10,398 bases of DNA from Goniomonas avonlea (Eukaryota; Cryptophyceae; Goniomonadida; Goniomonadaceae). Position numbers and translations under genes: made by a program. The stretch's first letter is position 1. Every line of letters starts with the position of its first letter. The stretch spans positions 1 to 10,398 of the forward strand of contig QUTJ01031218.1 of NCBI GenBank assembly GCA_003573635.1, in the 5' to 3' direction. The notes beneath the pieces were generated by a model. That model saw only the letters and a list, made by a program, of their open reading frames with translations. It ran no database searches and had not been told where the DNA came from. This document shows positions 7,651-10,398 of this stretch, in pieces.

Positions 7651-7818
7651 GAAACCGGGACGCGCGCGCACACACACGCACATGCCTCTCCCGACCCAAC
7701 ACGCGCCTACACGACACACGCACACAGGCATCACAGGAAGCGGTTGCAACTGTTGGCCTCGGAGCTGGGACTTAACGTGGCCGATAGTGGATTTCGATCG
7801 AGTCCTCGGATCAACTGC

Positions 7819-7824
7819 AATAAA
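7819..7824 (+). terminator. Possible polyadenylation hexamer AATAAA, plus strand
   Basis: This is the only AATAAA I noticed downstream of the hydrolase stop on the plus strand, about 430 bp after it. It would give a 3' UTR containing the 21-bp array. Weak, because the spacing is long and the organism's polyadenylation signal is unknown. Confidence 0.2.
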
Positions 7825-7890
7825 TTTCTGTGCCGCCTCGCTGCCCGAGTCCACTGACAGTTGCAAAGTGCGCAGGAACACTGTGGTGAG

Positions 7891-8033
7891 GTGCCCTTGA
7901 TGTGGTGAGGGTGTTCACACAAGGCCCGACGTGGTGTTCACACAAGTGCCCTTGACGTGGTGAGGGTGTTCAAGCTTAAATGCCCTTGGCGTGGTGAGGG
8001 TGTTTAAGCTTAGGTGCACTTAACGTGCTTGAC
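7891..8033. repeat. 34-bp tandem repeat array
   Basis: Units begin near 7891, 7947, 7981 and 8014 with the core TGCCCTTGACGTGGTGAGGG followed by TGTTCA and either CACAAG or AGCTTA. A shortened copy without the TGAGGGT part lies at 7924-7945. The AAGCTT-bearing copies form a subgroup, and the final copy is strongly diverged. Confidence 0.85.
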
Positions 8034-8707
8034 AATCTGTGTAACCTGGGATTTGGAGCGCGAGAGAGGACTCAACCTCCGAGGGAGAAAGCGAGTGAGA
8101 CACACACACAGAAAGAGAGTGATGAATCATTCAATCTCATCTTGATGACCTGGCTGAATCCGGCTAGTTGATCCATCACTGGTTTTGTGTTCCCATTGTG
8201 CATGCGTCATGTCGGGACCTTGTGGTACCAACCAGCGTGCTTTGCTGCACATACATATTTGTTTTATTGCCGTACACATGCCGGAGATATCTCGACACAA
8301 CACACCTTTACACCCACGGTTACGCTTTTGCGCACTCCGTCGAAACGAGGAAGAACGTTCAAGACTGAATGATAAGTATGATCTGAAGATGACCTAACCA
8401 GGACAGTTACACAAATCCACCCCCGCCAGGCCAGCACGATGACCGAACGCAAGACTCCAAAATCGTATTGTCACTCCAACCCGATTCTCACGTTCTCACT
8501 TGAACATTCTCACTGCAATCATATTGTTACTGCAACCCTATTTTCAGCCATCCCCAGAGCGCCCGCCGAGAGTCCTGGACCCACGCACCGTCACGCCCCG
8601 TGTGACCAGCGTCTTCGCAAACCCTTAACTCCGAGATGGACGACTTTTTAAAAGCCTCACAATAAGTGGAATGGATACCTCTGGGAACCACCGGCTGTTG
8701 AGGCGAA

Positions 8708-9044
8708 TCACTTCTTCTTGATGACCTTGACAAGGATGACGCAGAACGCGGAGAGACAACACAGCCCTCCAACAGCGATCATGATGCTACCACCAATAAC
8801 CTGCGGTCAGGGTAAGGCAGAACAGCCAACGAGTTGTGTAGGAGGCTGAACACGAGAACCGAACCCACACTGTCTCCTCCTCTCCCTCCCCACCCCCCCT
8901 CTCCCTCACTCGCACCCCCTCCCATCCCCCAGGACCTCCTCAGACAGACCAACAGGTTTTCGGTGTTGTTGAACGACGAGTGAGTTGGCATCGTGGCGAT
9001 AACCAGCTTCACACAGTAATCGGAACCGACGCTCTCTCTAGGCA

Positions 9045-9085
<41 letters not shown>

Positions 9086-10137
9086 CTCTCTCACGCACAA
9101 AGGGACCTCGAACCGCACGCATTTGCGAGTTCTCACCCGCCCCTGTGACACGATCTCCCTGGAGCAATCCCTCTGCTGCTTGTTGTCGGTGACGACGTCA
9201 GCGGCGTCACCAGGGCAGGAATCGGTGCACGCTTGGCCATAAGAGAACGCGGGACTTGTAGTCCATGCCACGCAATAACGGGCTTTCAGCTCGCCAGTTG
9301 CCGCATTGCCTTCGACGAGCGTTTGGGTGCCTGGTGCGAAATGTGAGGACTGAATTCAGGTGCTTTTGCGCGCTCAAACCTGGATTCGGTTGAGATGCTA
9401 AGGCAAGGCTCGTGCTGGTCGTGGCATTCGCAAAACTAAACTCGAACGAGAAACCGCCCAGCAATGGGTTGGACCACTGCGTCACCCACGGGGCAAAGAA
9501 AGCAGCACGGTTGCCCCCAGCATTGCAGATAGCATTGGAAATCTTTAGGGTAAGCTTCAAGATTTGCTTCTGGTGAAAAATCGTTCAGACAACAAACGGG
9601 CTGGCATGACGCCGACCTTCTTGTTCATCGGGAGCGCGTTCACTTCGGCAAATTTGAAACCGTTCTTGTCGATGATGTTGACCAGGCCCCTGCGAAGGAT
9701 TTAGAATCCAACATCGCGCCAGCCACAATCGCCAATTACCGCTGGTCATTGAGTGTCCCTGAGACAATCTCTACGTTTTGTGACAGCTTGGCAACCGGGA
9801 TGTTCGCTTGGCGTGGCTCATCTTGTTCGACCTACACCGTCAGCGGTAATCAAGGAACAACCGGTATTACCATGAAAGAAAGAATCACTCGCGCCTCAAC
9901 AGAACCATCCGTTGTCCGCAGATCCGTCCAGACATAGGATGCGCCTGTGTTGCTCACGCCTGGCGAGTTGCGTCTCATGAGAATTTGTGCAAGGGTTCAA
10001 AAGAGCAGACCCGTTTCCGAAGAGTAAGAACACGTGGTCTCCATACCCGTGACAAGCAAAGAAACTCCTCCAGCCACAAATGCACAGATCATAAAAACGA
10101 GGAGGCCCGCAATACGGGTTTTTCCCTCCGCCGACAT
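8708..10137 (-). CDS. Two-helix membrane protein with Cys-containing middle domain, unknown family, 8 exons
   Basis: Exons on the minus strand: 10137-10011, 9959-9871, 9831-9740, 9689-9617, 9569-9380, 9330-9137, 9033-8950, 8800-8708 (TGA at 8710-8708). All introns are GT-AG (39, 47, 49, 50, 51, 103 and 149 nt) and phases agree; the product is 313 aa. Residues 9-30 are a hydrophobic helix after a short basic N-terminus, and residues 284-307 are a second helix followed by the basic end KVIKKK. The 31-283 segment has seven Cys (36, 142, 210, 225, 229, 246, 262), including a CTDSC pair, and N-glycosylation sequons at N175 and N277, so it probably lies in the lumen or outside the cell with both termini cytosolic. 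This layout recalls proteins such as the CDC50 family, but I see none of their motifs and do not assign it. An in-frame ATG at 10215 would add 26 residues with another hydrophobic stretch; ATG 10137 has the better context (AAAATGTC). Exons 2 and 7 have alternative in-frame acceptors. Confidence 0.78.
9034..9136 (-). other. Intron 6 of the membrane-protein gene, with GT microsatellite
   Basis: The donor GTGAGAAC at 9136 is followed by a (GT)n tract (complement of the AC run at 9054-9084). The acceptor lies in an AGAGAG stretch: the phase-0 choices are after 9034 or after 9049, differing by five residues. Reading through gives a Cys-Val repeat and then a stop, so it must be spliced. Confidence 0.75.
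9054..9084. repeat. (AC)15 microsatellite
   Basis: An uninterrupted AC dinucleotide run of about 31 bases on the plus strand, inside the intron 9136-9034 of the minus-strand gene. Confidence 0.95.
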
Positions 10138-10252
10138 TTTTGGCTCAAGCCTCAAAAAGTTTGTGTAGTTGAGCGTGAGATAGCAGAAACAGATAACAGA
10201 CAAGTAGCGGGCCATATGGGCCCTGTTCCCTCAACGCTACCTGAAACGATTT

Positions 10253-10398
10253 AAGGCGGCCAACCCTGGAAGGCATGGCCAACCCTCTGGAAGGCATGGC
10301 CAACCCTCTGGAAGGCATGGCCAACCCTTTGGGTCGAAGGCATGGCCAACCCCTCTGGGTCGAAGGGGAGAAGGCATGGCCAACCCATGGGTTGTCCG
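10253..10398. repeat. Tandem array, about 21-bp unit, at the right edge
   Basis: The basic unit is AAGGCATGGCCAACCCTCTG plus G. Two exact copies lie at 10270-10290 and 10291-10311, longer variants ending GGGTCG at 10312-10336 and 10337-10362, a further copy at 10371-10390, and a diverged one at 10253-10269. Each clean copy contains the palindrome TGGCCA. The array starts about 115 bp upstream of the minus-strand start codon at 10137 and continues to the window edge, so its full length is unknown. Confidence 0.93.

Larger units (their letters stand above)
7389..8707. other. Intergenic region between convergent genes
   Basis: No gene is recognised on either strand in these 1.3 kb. It holds two tandem-repeat arrays (7524-7650 and 7891-8033), an AC-rich stretch (about 7662-7730), an AATAAA at 7819-7824 on the plus strand, and a degenerate direct repeat around 8465-8545. 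Open frames at 7432-7900 exist because the repeat units are multiples of, or close to, three. Those at 8168-8397 have no recognisable domain and no clear splice partners. Confidence 0.6.

Noticed and set aside
7432-7900. Three overlapping plus-strand frames of about 100-143 codons
   Set aside because: They cross the 21-bp repeat, whose length is a multiple of three and so keeps several frames open. There is no domain, no introns and unstable composition.
7524-8033. CRISPR-like arrays
   Set aside because: The repeats are directly adjacent with no unique spacers, there are no cas genes, and the window is intron-rich eukaryotic DNA.
9038-9271. Minus-strand frame ending in a Cys-Val repeat
   Set aside because: Its first part is the real exon 9330-9137. 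The Cys-Val part is the translated GT microsatellite of the following intron.

Overview
The window is nuclear DNA from a eukaryote, probably a GC-rich, intron-dense protist that I cannot place further. Three protein genes can be rebuilt. All three are cut by many short GT-AG introns, mostly 39-66 nt with a few of 77-531 nt, and nearly every junction keeps reading-frame phase. There are no operons, Shine-Dalgarno sites or prokaryotic mobile elements. The intergenic and longer intronic DNA is full of G/C homopolymers, dinucleotide and trinucleotide microsatellites and short tandem repeats.

Layout. (1) 1-1006: low-complexity and repeat-rich DNA, possibly holding the 3' end of the next gene. (2) 1007-3955, minus strand: an ortholog of Integrator complex subunit 3 (INTS3/SOSS-A), 12 exons. 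It covers the N-terminal alpha-helical half of the family almost without gaps; its 3' end is not settled. (3) 3956-4136: a 181-bp divergent intergenic region that must carry promoter elements for both neighbours. (4) 4137-7388, plus strand: an 11-exon gene for a 431-aa membrane-anchored alpha/beta-hydrolase with an Asp at the nucleophile elbow and a separate last exon encoding a Gly-His-rich tail. (5) 7389-8707: no recognisable gene, two tandem-repeat arrays and a weak degenerate repeat. (6) 8708-10137, minus strand: an 8-exon gene for a 313-aa protein with a hydrophobic helix at each end and a Cys-containing, probably lumenal or extracellular middle; the family is not recognised. (7) 10253-10398: a tandem array with a unit of about 21 bp just upstream of that gene, running to the window edge.

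The genes do not form an obvious pathway. INTS3 is a nuclear scaffold for snRNA 3' processing and transcription control and for single-strand-DNA repair complexes; the other two products look like endomembrane or surface proteins. The most unusual items are the poly-(Gly-His) tail on its own exon, the possible loss or displacement of the INTS3 C-terminal half, the unplaced catalytic acid of the hydrolase, and the unrecognised two-helix membrane protein. All exon models were read by eye from splice signals, phase and protein similarity; none has transcript support here.
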